From Labrys wisconsinensis (GTDB lineage Bacteria > Pseudomonadota > Alphaproteobacteria > Rhizobiales > Labraceae), in NCBI RefSeq assembly GCF_030814995.1, contig NZ_JAUSVX010000004.1:1-64000 (forward strand): a stretch of 64,000 nucleotides of DNA. The letters are read 5' to 3'. This document shows, piece after piece, positions 63,298-64,000 of this stretch. A model generated the notes under the pieces. The model saw only the letters and a program-made list of their open reading frames with translations, made no database searches and was not told the DNA's origin. Position 1 is the stretch's first letter; every line of letters starts with the position of its first letter. The translations under genes were made by a program, and so were the position numbers.

Positions 63298-64000
63298 TCA
63301 GGCCACGCCGTCGGCCGCCAGGCCGAGCTCGCCGAGGAGCCAGGCCGCGAACAGGCGTACCGCGCGCCGCTGGCGGCCGGCGCGCGGATAGACCAGGCGA
63401 TGGCCGACATAGCGCACGTCCTCGGCCTTGCCGGCGAGCGGCGCCACCAGCCGGCCGGCGGCGATCTCGCGCTCGGCCAGGCGCGTCGATTCCAGGGCCA
63501 CGCCGAGGCCGTCGACCGCGGCCGCGATGGCGAGGAAGCTGCGGTCGAAGCGGGTGCCGTGCGGCGCCGGCGCGGTCATGCCGTTGGCCTCGAACCAGGC
63601 CGGCCAGCGCACCAGCTTGGAGTCGCTCTGGATCAGCACCTTGCCGGCGAGGTCGGCCGCGGTGCGGATCGATGCCGCCAGCGCCGGGGCGCAGAGCGGC
63701 GTCACCACCTCCTCGCCGAGCGGCACCACCAGCACGCCGTCGCTGCGCGGCGGGCCGTAGACGATGTCGGCGTCGAACTCATCCGTGGTGAAGCGGGCAT
63801 AGTCGGTGCTCGCCGCCAGGCGCACCTCGATGTCGGGATGGAGGGCGAAGAAGCGGGCGAGGCGCGGCGACAGCCATTGCGCCGCGAAGCTCGGCGCCGA
63901 ATGCAGGCGCAGCAATTGCGGTCCGCGGGTCGAGACCGCCTCCATGCCGCGCCGCAATTCGTCGAAGGCGGTGCCGACATGGCGCATCAGCATCTCGCCG
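63298..64000 (-). CDS. LysR-family regulator, C-terminal part (cut by window end)
   Basis: The frame is open to the window edge and encodes the ligand-binding domain of a LysR regulator: LLRLHSAPSFAAQWLSPRLARFFALHPDIEVRL..., with VWGP-like VYGPP and the closing helix LFAAWLLGELG. The helix-turn-helix lies beyond 64000. It is upstream of, and on the same strand as, the sugar importer. The subgroup resembles GcvA-type regulators. In the 204-base gap that follows, TAAAAT on the minus strand at 63245-63250 is a possible -10 for the importer, without a clear -35. Confidence 0.88.
   Translation of the reverse strand, partial: GEMLMRHVGTAFDELRRGMEAVSTRGPQLLRLHSAPSFAAQWLSPRLARFFALHPDIEVRLAASTDYARFTTDEFDADIVYGPPRSDGVLVVPLGEEVVTPLCAPALAASIRTAADLAGKVLIQSDSKLVRWPAWFEANGMTAPAPHGTRFDRSFLAIAAAVDGLGVALESTRLAEREIAAGRLVAPLAGKAEDVRYVGHRLVYPRAGRQRRAVRLFAAWLLGELGLAADGVA

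Overview
The window is high-G+C DNA (visibly around 70 percent in most genes) with tightly packed operons and many solute-binding-protein-dependent transporters. It carries three families of paired inverted palindromes between genes. This style fits a metabolically versatile soil or plant-associated alphaproteobacterium of the Hyphomicrobiales (Rhizobiales). That assignment is inferred from gene content and style, not from a marker gene. No rRNA, tRNA, CRISPR array or intact transposase was seen.

Layout: (1) 338-6625, minus strand, a polyamine-type ABC importer (two permeases, binding protein, ATPase) with an XRE-cupin regulator and an aldehyde dehydrogenase. (2) 6958-7650, a serine-recombinase-family protein whose nucleophile position is not serine. 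(3) 8172-19321, a divergent carbohydrate or cyclitol region. On the minus strand lie an IclR regulator, an IolD-like ThDP enzyme, an aldehyde dehydrogenase and an IlvD/Edd-type dehydratase. On the plus strand lie a sugar ABC importer, a Gfo/Idh/MocA dehydrogenase and a TIM-barrel isomerase. (4) 19331-21481, a trimethylamine-dehydrogenase-family flavoprotein. (5) 21841-29055, two separate nitrate/sulfonate-type ABC importers around a LysR regulator. (6) 29080-29595, a small metallophosphoesterase.

(7) 29790-44564, minus strand, is the most unusual block: a run of large proteins of poorly known function. It holds a tubulin/FtsZ-fold GTPase, a two-TM protein, a four-TM protein with a helicase-like but P-loop-less region, a secreted vWA protein with a C-terminal TM segment, an orphan TAXI-type binding protein and a proline-rich exported protein. 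Overlaps and gaps of a few bases join the first four. A possible terminator after the vWA gene separates the last two. This looks like an envelope-associated system and is the best candidate for an undescribed one.

(8) 44899-45522, a PaiB-family FMN protein. (9) 45747-47787, a low-G+C two-gene island encoding an HD phosphohydrolase and a polymerase-beta-type nucleotidyltransferase with overlapping reading frames, very likely acquired horizontally. (10) 48132-51990, an S9 peptidase and a DUF2167-type membrane protein with a small partner. (11) 52190-63093, carbohydrate functions: an oligoglucan-phosphorylase-like enzyme, a beta-lactamase-fold hydrolase, and an alcohol dehydrogenase plus lactonase-type amidohydrolase downstream of a ribose-type ABC importer. 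(12) 63298-64000, the C-terminal part of a LysR regulator cut by the window edge.
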